Positions 1 through 9,244 of a stretch of 64,000 bases of DNA are shown here, in pieces (the stretch's first letter is position 1; each line of letters opens with the position of its first letter). The notes beneath the pieces were generated by a model. That model worked only from the letters and a program-made list of their open reading frames with translations, was not told the DNA's origin and searched no databases. Location: the NCBI GenBank assembly GCA_014730275.1, contig WJIL01000014.1:20783-84782 (forward strand), read 5' to 3'. The stretch is from Candidatus Lokiarchaeota archaeon. Lineage in GTDB: Archaea; Asgardarchaeota; Thorarchaeia; Thorarchaeales; Thorarchaeaceae. The position numbers and the translations under genes are program-made.

Positions 1-142
1 CCCTCACACATAGGAAAGTGAAGCAAAATAAAGCCTCATAAGCCTCCTTTTGCGCATTTATTTCAAATGGAAAAGTGCTTTAAGCGACCACGCAGACACG
101 ATGAAAAACAAGGCGTACGGGCTACCTAGAGGTATGAGCTGA

Positions 143-1891
143 ATGGAACAGGAAGAACAAGAAAATTCAGAAGTCAAGCGAGAGGTAGGCGTTTATACTC
201 TGATCGCCATAGGCGTAGGCGGGACGTTAGGCGCCTCAATTTTTGCAATACTTGGATATGCTGCTGGAATGGCAGGCCCTTCTGTGGTGCTTTCATTTCT
301 TATTGGCGGTCTCCTCACCGTTTTGGTAGGACTAACCTACTCCGAGCTTTCATCCACCTTTCCAGAGTCCGGCGGGGGTTACACTTTTGCCAAGAAAGCG
401 TATGGCGGATTACCGGCATTTCTAACAGGTTGGCTTATGGCCTTCTCCAATATCGTATTTGGTGCACTTAGCGCACTTGGTTTTGCCCAGATCATTGGTT
501 TCGTCGCTGGGATACCCTATATCATGCAGATTCCAATAGCACTTGCATTGTTGCTCCTATTCACCGTCCTGAATTTCCGAGGGATTGAAGAATCGGGGCG
601 AACGCAAATTATCCTTGTTGTAGTCTTAATTATTGGTTTTGCTATATTCACCGGCATAAGTGCGTTTTTCGTGTCTGAAGCAAACTTGCAACCATTTATG
701 CCAGCTGGCTGGCCAGGTATAATCGAAGCAACATCGTTCACATTCGTTTCCTATTTCGGTTTTGAGACAATTGCAACAGTAAGTGGAGAGGCAAGTGAAC
801 CGGGTAAGGATATTGCAGTTGCCACAATGGCTTCAGTCCTGATATGCACTGTTATTTTCGTTTCCATTGCATGGGTTGCAATCGGAGTTGTTGGCGGAGA
901 TGCGTTAGCAGCAGCAGTCTCTCCATTGATGCTTGTAGGTGAAGAAGCATTTGGCCTTGGAGGAATCGCTCTAGTTGGAGTTGTTGGAGCAATCGCTACG
1001 CTATCAAGTTTGAATACATCCCTACTGGCCTCATCACGGATTGTATTTGCCCTGGCAAGAGATGGATTCATGCCAGATCGGGTCTCAAAAACAAACGAGA
1101 ATGGGGTGCCAGTAGCCGCTTTAATTCTTGCCGCTGCACTCATGGCGGTTTTCGTTTCCACAGGCGTTGTAGAATACGTTGCACATGTTGCAGACTTCAA
1201 TCTATTTGTGGCGCTTATTCTCGTTACGATTAGTCTCCTCTTTTTAAGACGGAAAAGAGCAGTTTTGGAAAGACCCTTCAAGAGCCCACGAATCACAGCC
1301 CCTCTGTCCGCAATAGCTCTTGGATTTTTCCTACTCTTTCTCAACAATGTAGCCATTGCTACAGGAGTAGCAATCGTATTTGTAGGTATAATCATCTACC
1401 TCATGAAAATCACGCCTAGAGCAAATAGAGCGCTCACGCTTGGAGGAATCTCAGGAGCTGCTGGCTATGCGCTGTTATTTGTAATGTGGATCGGAGATTG
1501 GAGTCTAGTGTGGAATACTGGAACCCTCGAACTAGAGCTAGCACCGTTTCTTACAGTTGGCTCTGTGGCTCTGCTTTTCACCAGCTTGCTGTGCGCAATT
1601 CCCCTAGGCAGATTATTTGTAGGTGATGAATCCATTGATCCAGCATCTCCAACCCTTCATCGAGTGAAAATATTCGAAGACATCATTGCAGCAATAACGA
1701 TTATCTTTGGAGTATTTGCTCTTGGTGCCTTCTACATCGTGTTCCACGGAGGCGTCACTTTTCCAGCAATGGGCGAAATGGCAGTTGGATATAGACTCCT
1801 TCTAATCCTATCGTTAGTGGGATATGCCTTTAGTGCTATTATTGCAGGAATAGTCCTTTGGCAGAGGAAATATGCAACTATGGAGGAATAA
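143..1891 (+). CDS. APC-family amino-acid permease
   Basis: This is a secondary transporter of the amino acid-polyamine-organocation superfamily that would import or exchange amino acids across the cytoplasmic membrane. The first helix carries a glycine-rich stretch (GVGGTLGASIFAILG, about residues 24-38), and the helix 2-3 loop has the family-typical TFPESGGGYTF (about 73-83). About twelve hydrophobic segments cover residues 20-430, followed by roughly four more, making it longer (582 aa) than the usual 450-500. The ATG is the first in frame and follows a purine-rich leader. The stop lies 15 bp before the coiled-coil membrane protein at 1907, so the two are probably co-transcribed and that protein may be a partner. 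The substrate cannot be told from sequence. Confidence 0.9.
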   Translation: MEQEEQENSEVKREVGVYTLIAIGVGGTLGASIFAILGYAAGMAGPSVVLSFLIGGLLTVLVGLTYSELSSTFPESGGGYTFAKKAYGGLPAFLTGWLMAFSNIVFGALSALGFAQIIGFVAGIPYIMQIPIALALLLLFTVLNFRGIEESGRTQIILVVVLIIGFAIFTGISAFFVSEANLQPFMPAGWPGIIEATSFTFVSYFGFETIATVSGEASEPGKDIAVATMASVLICTVIFVSIAWVAIGVVGGDALAAAVSPLMLVGEEAFGLGGIALVGVVGAIATLSSLNTSLLASSRIVFALARDGFMPDRVSKTNENGVPVAALILAAALMAVFVSTGVVEYVAHVADFNLFVALILVTISLLFLRRKRAVLERPFKSPRITAPLSAIALGFFLLFLNNVAIATGVAIVFVGIIIYLMKITPRANRALTLGGISGAAGYALLFVMWIGDWSLVWNTGTLELELAPFLTVGSVALLFTSLLCAIPLGRLFVGDESIDPASPTLHRVKIFEDIIAAITIIFGVFALGAFYIVFHGGVTFPAMGEMAVGYRLLLILSLVGYAFSAIIAGIVLWQRKYATMEE

Positions 1892-1906
1892 CAGAAGCGA
1901 GGAGAG

Positions 1907-2638
1907 ATGAGTATGAACAATAATGAAATCAAACAAACAGAAGATGAGCTTAAGCGTTTACAGAATAAAACCAAGAAGCTCGAACGCGAATTAGAAAGCA
2001 AAGAGTCCGAAATTGAAAAAGAGACCAGAGAACGAATCGCTGACCAGCTAAGAGATATGGGAGAAGAAGAAGCAAGCCTAAAAATACACTTGCAAGACCT
2101 TCGCAAAGCTCCCGAGTCAGGTCAAAAGATCAGAGATCGTGTAGATAATCTCAGAATGGAACTTGAAAAGTTAGTGACCGAAATGAAAGACATGGTGAAG
2201 CAAGAAGAGCAAGACAAAGAAAAGGAAGCCGAAGAAACTGAGGATTCTCAAGAGGGGCAAGCTGAAGAAGATACAGAAAAGGAAGAAGAAGCCATAAGCT
2301 CAGACGAAAGAGCGGCACTAATTGATCAGAAATGCGAGAAAGCAATGAGTATGCAAAAGACCTTAGAGGATAGAATAAAGCAATTTGACAGGATAGATAG
2401 AGAGCTATCCACAAAACTCGAAATTCTCGAATCTCGGAGACTGGTCAAGTCTATACGTGTCTGGTTTGGGGGTTTCATGATTTTCATTGGCGGAATGGTC
2501 ATAACAGCCGGCCTCCTTCTGACCCTTTCCACCGAGGAATTCCCGTTCCTATATTCGATGTTCGATGATTTCTTCAATCCCATGCTTGTCTTCATGGGCA
2601 TCGTTATGGTCCTTTCCGGATTTCTGCAACAAGCATAA
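1907..2638 (+). CDS. Coiled-coil protein with two C-terminal membrane segments
   Basis: I do not recognise a family. Residues 5-110 are heptad-rich and highly charged, residues 105-135 are almost purely Glu/Asp-rich, a second helical stretch follows (140-180), and two hydrophobic segments (about 186-208 and 220-242) end the protein. This gives a tail-anchored cytoplasmic coiled coil. The start has a clear GGAGAG just upstream. It lies 15 bp behind the APC permease, so a role in scaffolding or regulating the transporter is possible, but that is inference only. A terminator-like hairpin begins at its stop codon. Confidence 0.75.
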   Translation: MSMNNNEIKQTEDELKRLQNKTKKLERELESKESEIEKETRERIADQLRDMGEEEASLKIHLQDLRKAPESGQKIRDRVDNLRMELEKLVTEMKDMVKQEEQDKEKEAEETEDSQEGQAEEDTEKEEEAISSDERAALIDQKCEKAMSMQKTLEDRIKQFDRIDRELSTKLEILESRRLVKSIRVWFGGFMIFIGGMVITAGLLLTLSTEEFPFLYSMFDDFFNPMLVFMGIVMVLSGFLQQA

Positions 2639-2668
2639 ACCAAGGGACCATGTCGAACCCCCTTGGTT
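2638..2668 (+). terminator. Hairpin after the 1907 gene
   Basis: Perfect 9-bp inverted repeat (AACCAAGGG at 2638-2646, CCCTTGGTT at 2660-2668) with a 13-nt loop, starting in the stop codon. There is no strong T-run after it, so termination is likely but not certain. Confidence 0.5.
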
Positions 2669-2776
2669 CATTAGACGGCTAGGGCTTTGTCAAATATCTT
2701 AAAGTAGGACAGTATACGGAAAACAAACAAAAAAGGCTCAGAGCAAATCACGACAATATCTAGTAGAGCTGATACT

Positions 2777-3220
2777 ATGAGCGAAGAATCTTCTGAGATC
2801 TTTCTACCCCGTATAACTGAGCTCATTCATATTTATTGCAAGAAGCATGCCGGTTCAATATCGGAAGAATCCATTGAAGAATTCAAGATGATCATGCAGA
2901 TTCTTCAAGATGATATCGAGGCGATTACCGATTCATATCCAAGGGAATCCGCTCAATTCTTCCAAATACGTTCCACGCCATCCAAAATTGAGCAAGCTTT
3001 GGACATGAATAGGCCTACGAAGAGGATGATATACAATACCCTCAGGTCAGTCATGATCGCACTTTACGTCGGTGGCAAGAAGCAAAGCCAAGAGGAGTAT
3101 GACCAATCAGAGTTTGCAGAGCTGGAGCCAGGAACCCGAATGGTTGGATTCAAAGCGTTAGCAAATCTAGCAGAGCTGCTTCACAAGAAAGCTGTTGAAG
3201 GAGATATTGCTCTTCATTAG
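2777..3220 (+). CDS. Hypothetical soluble helical protein
   Basis: A 147-residue protein of unknown function. It is predicted to be all-helical and soluble, with no signal peptide, membrane segment or cysteine-rich metal site (a single CKK near residue 20). The acidic N-terminus and a central helix-turn-helix-looking stretch (about 75-100, with NRPTKRMIYNTLRS) are the only noticeable traits. The ATG is preceded by a weak AGAGCTG. It stands alone between non-coding gaps of about 140 and 195 bp, so it is probably its own transcription unit. Codon use resembles its neighbours, which supports it as a real gene. Confidence 0.6.
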   Translation: MSEESSEIFLPRITELIHIYCKKHAGSISEESIEEFKMIMQILQDDIEAITDSYPRESAQFFQIRSTPSKIEQALDMNRPTKRMIYNTLRSVMIALYVGGKKQSQEEYDQSEFAELEPGTRMVGFKALANLAELLHKKAVEGDIALH

Positions 3221-3414
3221 CACCCACAGCTCGGTTACCATCTCATTAGACAGTCATAATGAATAGCGTTGCAGTCATTCTCGGTGAGAATCATACAAGC
3301 CGATATTTTCACGGTGCCAATCGAGTATTGCCCCGATATCACGACATTCTAAATTCCTCTCGCTGTTAAGAAGGGTTAACAAGTTAATCTAATCAGAGAG
3401 GATGGCAGTAACCG

Positions 3415-3723
3415 ATGAAGAAAGGAAACAAGAACAAGCTCATCAAGGGTTTGACTGAACACGATGTACTAACCTGGGAAGAAGAAAAGATGAAATATCA
3501 GAAGAGGATGGGTCGAAAAGTTACTGATCTTGAATTCTTCAGGTACTTGTTAATGTCCTCATCACGGCCAGTTATTTCCTCAAAGGAGGGCGTCAGCTCG
3601 AAGTCACTTACGGGTGAAGGGCCGATTTATGATAAGAAGAAGGAGCTGTTACGACCATACAGTACCCATTCAGATGAGTTTGAGAACACATCAGCACCAC
3701 AGGAAAGCAAGAAGGGGTCCTGA
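3415..3723 (+). CDS. Small basic hypothetical protein
   Basis: 102 residues, strongly basic at the N-terminus (KKGNKNKLIKG), then a helical segment with WEEEKMKYQKRMGRKVTDLEFFRYLL (written in parts, about residues 21-46), then a Ser-rich and probably disordered tail. The middle segment resembles short regulator-like helices but matches no family I know. A GAGG lies 13 bp upstream of the chosen ATG. Reality as a gene is supported mainly by reading direction and codon pattern. Confidence 0.45.
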   Translation: MKKGNKNKLIKGLTEHDVLTWEEEKMKYQKRMGRKVTDLEFFRYLLMSSSRPVISSKEGVSSKSLTGEGPIYDKKKELLRPYSTHSDEFENTSAPQESKKGS

Positions 3724-3760
3724 GCTCCCGACCGAGACTAGGGACCATTTGGTCGCAACC

Positions 3761-3768
3761 TTTATAAG
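3761..3768 (+). promoter_or_regulatory. Candidate TATA box
   Basis: TTTATAAG, a good archaeal TATA match, lies about 200 bp before the winged-helix gene. A start near 3790 would give that gene a long leader. Very short ORFs at 3785 and 3789 lie between, and nothing supports them as genes. Confidence 0.35.
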
Positions 3769-3964
3769 TGAAATCTGATAAGAAATGGATGGAAGAACTG
3801 AAGGCAGAACAATTGACGGGTACGAGCATTTCTCAGTTCTGATAGCGACCTTACTTATTCCCACCTAGAAACCAAACGCAGTAGATGAGCTTAGGTAAGG
3901 ACAAAAACAGAATCTGAGTTGAGTAAAGACCCTTCAAAGACAACATAAACGCAGGTGATGAGTG

Positions 3965-4627
3965 ATGCCCAGGAAGGATGCTGGTGAGCTCGATACGTTA
4001 TTCAAAGCATTGGGCCACATTACAAGACGTAGAATCCTACGACTTCTTGCCCGAGGACCACGATATCCATACGAACTAAGCAAGTTACTAGATGTAAATC
4101 GCCGCGTTGTCCTCAAGCATCTCGAATCGCTAGAGAACGCAGGACTCGTTGAACAACAGCCGGGCGAGAGCGATCTTGGACCTGACAGGATATACTATCA
4201 TCTGAAAATGGGGTTTGGTCTATCGACAACAGTACTTCCTGATTCATTTCTCGTAGAACTCAAACGTTCCAGCAAGGAAATCTATCCCCTTGAAGAAGAA
4301 CCAAAGCGTGAATCCAAAGAAGCAGATATAGAAGAAATAGAAAGGCTTCTTTCTGAGTTGGGATCTATTAAGCAGAAGCTAGATGACCTTGAAAAGAGGA
4401 AAATGGAACTGGTCAAGGAACGTGGCAAAATCGTACGAAAGATTGATGCAATCATGGAACAATGTAGATTGAGTCGGGAAGATTGCAGACATCTAAGAAG
4501 TCTCATTGACCCGGTAATCGCAAAAGAATATGGAAGAGCACGACGCGCTCAGTCATGGTCTGAGGTATTTGAAGAAGCCATGAAGATGTTTCGAAGTATG
4601 TTTCCTGACGAACAAGATGCACAATGA
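3965..4627 (+). CDS. ArsR-like winged-helix regulator with coiled-coil tail
   Basis: A DNA-binding transcription factor. Residues 8-70 form a winged helix: LFKALGHITRRRILRLLARG is the typical ArsR opening, followed by a recognition helix region (DVNRRVVLKHLESLENAGLV). Residues 105-170 form a charged coiled coil, probably for dimerisation, and contain two cysteines (EQCRLSREDCRHL) that could sense redox or metal. The in-frame GTG at 3962 directly precedes the ATG at 3965; the ATG with GGTGA upstream is preferred. It ends 100 bp before a strong terminator. The target genes are unknown, and the signalling island next to it is transcribed toward it. Confidence 0.75.
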   Translation: MPRKDAGELDTLFKALGHITRRRILRLLARGPRYPYELSKLLDVNRRVVLKHLESLENAGLVEQQPGESDLGPDRIYYHLKMGFGLSTTVLPDSFLVELKRSSKEIYPLEEEPKRESKEADIEEIERLLSELGSIKQKLDDLEKRKMELVKERGKIVRKIDAIMEQCRLSREDCRHLRSLIDPVIAKEYGRARRAQSWSEVFEEAMKMFRSMFPDEQDAQ

Positions 4628-4727
4628 TAAGTCCATTTGTCTTCAGAATGTGTTATGAATTATTTCTGCGAATGCAATTCATTCGTAATAGTGTTTCTTG
4701 CCCGTAGAAAGAAATAGTGTATGAATT

Positions 4728-4760
4728 GTCCCGCGAGATGCGGGACTTTTCTTTTTCTTT
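4728..4760 (+). terminator. Rho-independent-like terminator
   Basis: Perfect 7-bp stem (GTCCCGC at 4728-4734, GCGGGAC at 4740-4746) with a GAGAT loop, followed by TTTTCTTTTTCTTT. It ends the winged-helix transcript and faces the convergent gene at 4804. Confidence 0.8.
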
Positions 4761-4803
4761 GAAGTTGCTCTGTTTGAGAATCAACGACTGATTCATTATG
4801 CAG

Positions 4804-5508
4804 CTACCAGTTCATATTCACATGCCATTGGGATATCTTTGAATCTGACATGATAGGTACATATTCAATTGGATTTGAAGGCAAGTCCACAGCAGAGGAT
4901 TTGCGTATTGTCAAGTAGTGTTTTCCTCTAGAAGTCGATAGGCTTAGAATACCCTGAGCCAAGGAAAATAGCTGATTCATGATGATTTCGTCAGCCGTAT
5001 CCATATGTATCAGGTAGAATTCTTTTGATCCTCTCTTGGTGCTTTCCTCTACGCTCTCTTTGAAAAACTGCACGACATCCCGTGGGAGGAAATCGATGAG
5101 CAAGGGGGTCAAACCCTCAAAAATTACGATTTCTGGCCCTAATACATTCCTCAGCTCTCTCAGCATGATGTTGATTTCATGGAGATGAGGCTGACAGCTA
5201 TGCTTCCCGAGCGAGTCCTGACCATATGACGTTTCAAGAATGTGGAACAAATCGCTTTGCATAGATGAGAGCTCTTCCATGAGCTTCCGATTCCTCGCCT
5301 CGGTAACTACTTCAAGAGTATTCATGCCAATCTCAAGGGCTTTTCGGATGAGAGTGAGCATGAAAAGATCATAGTGACTATCCTGTGCTGCACTTACAAG
5401 AAAAACATAACCCGGTGGTGGCTTAATGAGAAGATCTTCAATTATTCTTCCGCCATACGCACGATCACGGGTGTCGTCCATGTTTGTGACCAACTCAGGT
5501 TTCTTCAA
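4804..5508 (-). CDS. Probable degenerate KaiC/RecA-fold signalling protein
   Basis: 234 residues of a RecA-like alternating strand-helix pattern, with hydrophobic strands at GYVFLVSAA (about 34-42), PEIVIFEGL (about 127-135) and EFYLIHMD (about 165-172), and a C-terminus (YLTIRKS) like that of archaeal KaiC-like ATPases. No Walker A is visible, so ATP binding is doubtful. It overlaps the upstream response regulator by 14 bp and follows the two-domain KaiC-like gene, forming one operon of KaiC, receiver and this protein (minus strand). A role as an output partner or adaptor is an inference from context. Confidence 0.55.
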   Translation of the reverse strand: MKKPELVTNMDDTRDRAYGGRIIEDLLIKPPPGYVFLVSAAQDSHYDLFMLTLIRKALEIGMNTLEVVTEARNRKLMEELSSMQSDLFHILETSYGQDSLGKHSCQPHLHEINIMLRELRNVLGPEIVIFEGLTPLLIDFLPRDVVQFFKESVEESTKRGSKEFYLIHMDTADEIIMNQLFSLAQGILSLSTSRGKHYLTIRKSSAVDLPSNPIEYVPIMSDSKISQWHVNMNW

Positions 5509-5872
5509 TTCCCAGATGTTCTCTAATCAGTTCCACCAGCTCTTTTCCTGAAAAAGGTTTGATGATATAGTCATCACCGCCAGCGTCCTTTCCCCGTGCA
5601 ATATCTCGCTTCAGGCCCTTTGCAGTGAAGAACAGAATAGGAGTGTCCTTGAATTTCTCTTTTGATTTCAAAATACTACAAACCTCGTAGCCATCCATTT
5701 TCGGAAGCATAACGTCAAGAAGGATAAGATCAGGTTCGGTTGCTTCTGCTATTTCCAACGCTTCTTCGCCATCAAAGGCACATTCCACGTTGAATCCATG
5801 TCGTCCTAGGAATGTCTCTGCTAGCTGAGTGGTAACGGTTTCATCGTCGACGACCAAAATCGTTGTATCCAT
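5495..5872 (-). CDS. Receiver-only response regulator (CheY-like)
   Basis: A stand-alone receiver domain that would be phosphorylated by a histidine kinase and act by protein contact. It has the acid pair D9-D10, phosphoacceptor D53 (LLDVMLPKMDG), switch T83 and K105 (IIKPF), so all active residues are present. There is no output domain, and the length of 125 aa is normal. It lies 21 bp downstream of the two-domain KaiC-like gene and overlaps the next gene by 14 bp. The nearby KaiC-like protein or the degenerate KaiC relative is the likely partner; no kinase is encoded within 30 kb on this side. Confidence 0.9.
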   Translation of the reverse strand: MDTTILVVDDETVTTQLAETFLGRHGFNVECAFDGEEALEIAEATEPDLILLDVMLPKMDGYEVCSILKSKEKFKDTPILFFTAKGLKRDIARGKDAGGDDYIIKPFSGKELVELIREHLGIEET

Positions 5873-5893
5873 GGTTAATCTATCCGTCAGTTT

Positions 5894-7276
5894 TCATTCT
5901 ATAGGTATTAGGCTGTAGTCCATGAAGCCCGTTGTTCGGATTGGTTTGACAGCCAAGTAGTTGCTTCGGGGAATCATACCATGCAAGCTTAGCACACCAT
6001 CAATATCTTCGATTCTGAGGTGTGTATTTGGAGAGAGTGATTCGCTCTTCACATCTTGATTCATGCCAAGAATACCCATTATCACTCTTCCGGTTTGAGA
6101 TAGGGATGCAGTCACCGCCCCCACAAGGCTTCGAACAGCTCGAACACCATAGCGGTTTTCCAATGAATCCAAAGATAACAGAGCTGTGGCAGTCTGGTTG
6201 AATTCTCGTTCTAGTTGAGTACTCTCATATCGAATTTCCTGCAATGTTTTCCATGGGTCATCGTCCAATTCTCTACAATTTGGAAGATCTCTGGATGTCT
6301 GTCGGCCGAAGAAGACAACTTGGTGAGAGATTTTCTCCGTCCCTACAAAACGCCTTAATCCATCAATGAACCGATCGGGTGACCAGCCTTCCGGTAAGAG
6401 TACAATAGCGGGCCGACCAAGATTCAAATGGTTCGAAAGGAACGGAATGTAGATTGTTTCCAAATATGGAGCTGCCAGATTCTCTACTTCCAGTAGATTC
6501 ATAGAACCTTTCTTGAGACCTCCGCCAAGCAAATCATCAAGGCTCTCGTTTCCGGTGGATACGGTTCGATCAGATAAATCTTCGATGGGTTCCTTCTCAA
6601 CGGTGATTGCTGGATACTGATGCTGATACCATGGTATAGATGTAAATCTTCCATTATGGAGTGTGAAAAGAAACGCCTCTTGCTCCAAGGCATGACAGCG
6701 CATCTTCTCTATTACCAACTCACGGTACATTCTCTCATGTTTGTGTATCTTTCTGAGGTTGACAACAAGATCGGAGAGATGCCGAAGCGATACATTCAGA
6801 GGGCGAGCTAGATCTCCTTCTGCAACCAGCACAAGACGCTTCTTTGATCCACGAGCTTGCCGTGTTACCAAACGCTGCATTCTCGCTCTATCAGATTCGC
6901 GCAGATAATGAAGTAGATTGCTCCACGAATCGATTATCACAACGTCGGCCGTTTCTAGGCCTTTAGGACTCTCAACAAAAGGTGACAGAACATCTGAGAG
7001 CGTTGAGCCAGCACAGTCCTCAACCGAGACGATATTAGGGCTCACGGGAATGAATCTGTCTTCCCAAGAGTCTGAGAATCCTGAAACCGAATTCCTTGTA
7101 AATTCGATGTTCTCGCTCGTAGTTATTAGAAGGCATGTGTCTTCTCTGGATCTGAACAGTTCTGAGGCGAAGAGACTTTTCCCTGTACCAGGAAGTCCTA
7201 AAACGGCCACTATATAGCCTCGACTGGTATCCAGGGCCTCCAAGAAACTGGAGGGCATAGCCCCATTAGTGCTCAT
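5894..7276 (-). CDS. Two-domain KaiC-like ATPase
   Basis: A RecA-superfamily signalling ATPase. The first domain has an intact Walker A (GLPGTGKS, 27-34) and a Walker B-like strand (ADVVIIDSW, about 107-115). The second domain starts with the KaiC-type GNESLDDLLGGGLKKGS (about 242-258) but its P-loop position is replaced by non-P-loop residues (LLEVENLA), so only the first half should bind ATP normally. The length of 460 aa is close to a double-domain KaiC. There is a good AGGGG ribosome site and a TATATATA box 44-51 bp before the ATG. It heads an operon with a receiver protein. Circadian function should not be assumed; archaeal KaiC-like proteins serve varied signalling roles. Confidence 0.8.
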   Translation of the reverse strand: MSTNGAMPSSFLEALDTSRGYIVAVLGLPGTGKSLFASELFRSREDTCLLITTSENIEFTRNSVSGFSDSWEDRFIPVSPNIVSVEDCAGSTLSDVLSPFVESPKGLETADVVIIDSWSNLLHYLRESDRARMQRLVTRQARGSKKRLVLVAEGDLARPLNVSLRHLSDLVVNLRKIHKHERMYRELVIEKMRCHALEQEAFLFTLHNGRFTSIPWYQHQYPAITVEKEPIEDLSDRTVSTGNESLDDLLGGGLKKGSMNLLEVENLAAPYLETIYIPFLSNHLNLGRPAIVLLPEGWSPDRFIDGLRRFVGTEKISHQVVFFGRQTSRDLPNCRELDDDPWKTLQEIRYESTQLEREFNQTATALLSLDSLENRYGVRAVRSLVGAVTASLSQTGRVIMGILGMNQDVKSESLSPNTHLRIEDIDGVLSLHGMIPRSNYLAVKPIRTTGFMDYSLIPIE

Positions 7277-7319
7277 ATGTAGTTTTCCCCTTGCTTAATA
7301 CACTTCTTTCAAAATAGAG

Positions 7320-7327
7320 TATATATA
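7320..7327 (-). promoter_or_regulatory. TATA box of the KaiC operon
   Basis: TATATATA lies 44-51 bp upstream of the ATG at 7276, giving an expected start near 7297 and a short leader that includes the AGGGG ribosome site. Confidence 0.6.
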
Positions 7328-7398
7328 GCTACGTCTAATATAACGGCATTTAGCAGTATATTTGTCTGAAATTAAAACAACAAATAGCAGGTTTTAGT

Positions 7399-8985
7399 TC
7401 AAAGAGACTCTTCTAAGCGTGTGATGAAGGTTTTGAAATATGGACATATTTGTCTCATCCAGAAAAGATTACCAAAGCATTCCTTACCCAAGGATGTTCG
7501 TTCGACTCTACATTCGAAGTTTTTCTCAGGATCAAAGAAGATACACGTATCGCTTTCGATCGATGAGTCTTGATAGATGTTCCTGCGAACATCACGCATA
7601 AGAGACGCATTCTCCGAATGGAGCCAGGATTCCGCCGATCCCAGCAGTTCATGGATCTCTTCTAGCAACTCTTCATCTGGAGAAGAATCCCGCTCCCATT
7701 CTGTCATGATTTCGCTTACTTTGGCATTGAACACAAAAAGTGGATGGTCAGTTTCAGCTGAAATCTCTGCCGCTTCTCGATACAATTCGATAGCTGTATC
7801 GAAATCCTGAGCCATGAAATGAGCATCAGCAGCTAGGAATAGACCTAATCGCATAATCTGCTTCATCTGAGATTTCTCTGCAATTCGAATACCTTCTTCA
7901 TATCTCTTCAAAGCATTCTCGGTATTTCCCTTTCTTAGGGCGACGTCTCCAAGATTGATCGTTGCAGTTGCAATTCCTATGAGGTACTCTGCTTCTTCAC
8001 TGATTTCTAGGGCTCTCTGATTGTATGTTTGCATCTGATTGATTTGACCTAACGATTTGTCGATTTCACCAACATTAATCAGAGTCTTGGCAAGCCCAAT
8101 TTGATCATTTAGACGCTGTTGAAGAACAAGTAACTCCTCGAAGTTATCACGGGCATCTTGCAACTGTCCTTTATCCAGCAAGAGTACGCCCTTGAGATTC
8201 CTAGCATTTGCTAGCCCCTGAATGTAGCCCATACGGTCATACTTTCTTAGGGCTGAGTTGGTCAAACTGAGTGCACGATCATACTCATTGGAAATCCAGA
8301 GCGCGTGTGCTCTATAATACCTAATGTCGGTCAATGCAAGTTGATGATTCAAGTGTTTTGCAGTACTATGGGCTGAATCGAGACGAATCAAACCTTCTTC
8401 TCTAGATTTGGACTGGGCTAGGAGAGCTGCTAGAATAATCCTTGGACGCAGCAAAGCGGCCTGCACACCTTCTCGGACTTTGGCATCAGTTGAGGTTGCC
8501 TTTGTTACTTTGTCAATGCTTTCACTGGCCACCTCCCTAGCTCTTCCATAGTATCCCAAATCGACAAGAACAGATGCGAGCTCACCTGAAAGCTCAGCGT
8601 AGGCTATGTAGTCTTTCTCTTGCCAGAGCTGATTAACGTAGTTCCGCAAGTTGTTCAGCCATCGAGGATCCAGACTCTGTCTGCAATAGGCAGCCGCAGC
8701 GTAGCCTTTCGCTGTAAGATTGTTTGACTCCTTTGCAAGGATCTGGTTGAAGCCATACTTCCCCCTTAGGAAACTAGCCTTTGCACACATGGCGACGAGG
8801 CCCGAGCTTCTGTTAGTGCATTCCCCACTTCCAACATATTCGGTCAAAACATCAGTAAAAGATCTGAAGCGGTCCTTGCCAGCTTTGGTTTCGACAGAGA
8901 ATCTTTGCTCTATTTCTTGTATTTCGGTAGGAGTGAGTCGATTCTCGTACATTCTGAATTCGGGAATGATAGAGCCTTCTGTCAA
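7399..8985 (-). CDS. TPR-repeat protein with regularly spaced C-terminal cysteines
   Basis: 528 residues. From about residue 90 to 430 it is built of tandem tetratricopeptide helices (for example ANARNLKGVLLLDKGQLQDARDNF in parts near 260, ATINLGDVALRKGNTENALK near 345), giving a protein-binding superhelix. The C-terminus (about 475-520) holds four cysteines each separated by exactly ten residues, ending in CPYFKTF, possibly a metal or Fe-S site. The start is TTG with GGAAGG upstream; the next in-frame ATG is 11 codons later. It lies between two KaiC-like genes and probably acts as a scaffold or sensor in that island. No membrane segment is seen. Confidence 0.8.
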   Translation of the reverse strand: MTEGSIIPEFRMYENRLTPTEIQEIEQRFSVETKAGKDRFRSFTDVLTEYVGSGECTNRSSGLVAMCAKASFLRGKYGFNQILAKESNNLTAKGYAAAAYCRQSLDPRWLNNLRNYVNQLWQEKDYIAYAELSGELASVLVDLGYYGRAREVASESIDKVTKATSTDAKVREGVQAALLRPRIILAALLAQSKSREEGLIRLDSAHSTAKHLNHQLALTDIRYYRAHALWISNEYDRALSLTNSALRKYDRMGYIQGLANARNLKGVLLLDKGQLQDARDNFEELLVLQQRLNDQIGLAKTLINVGEIDKSLGQINQMQTYNQRALEISEEAEYLIGIATATINLGDVALRKGNTENALKRYEEGIRIAEKSQMKQIMRLGLFLAADAHFMAQDFDTAIELYREAAEISAETDHPLFVFNAKVSEIMTEWERDSSPDEELLEEIHELLGSAESWLHSENASLMRDVRRNIYQDSSIESDTCIFFDPEKNFECRVERTSLGKECFGNLFWMRQICPYFKTFITRLEESL

Positions 8986-9244
8986 AGTTACGAGCCTTCC
9001 ATTAGTCGACTAATTATTTCACAGCGTCATCTGCCCTTGCTTAATGAAAAGGATTCTAGTGTCTTTCTCCTCTTTTATGGGCTTGGTTGCAAGGCAATAA
9101 TTCCTTTTTAGCAGCCGCAACCTCTCAAGCGCTGTTGTCATACCTTTCATCTTACTTATGATACTTTCGTAGACCTACTAACAAAAAGTCAGCCAAACAA
9201 AGGTTAAAACGCACGTATCTACATGCAAGATTGGGTGTATACCC

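Noticed and set aside
751..1395. Long opposite-strand open frame inside the APC permease
   Set aside because: Low-complexity translation without ribosome site, entirely inside a clear gene. The same holds for the antisense frames inside AOR (17159-17881), EutA (29105-29641) and MFS (42531-43160).
5894..7276. KaiC circadian clock
   Set aside because: No KaiA or KaiB genes and one half lacks the P-loop; a general signalling ATPase is more likely.
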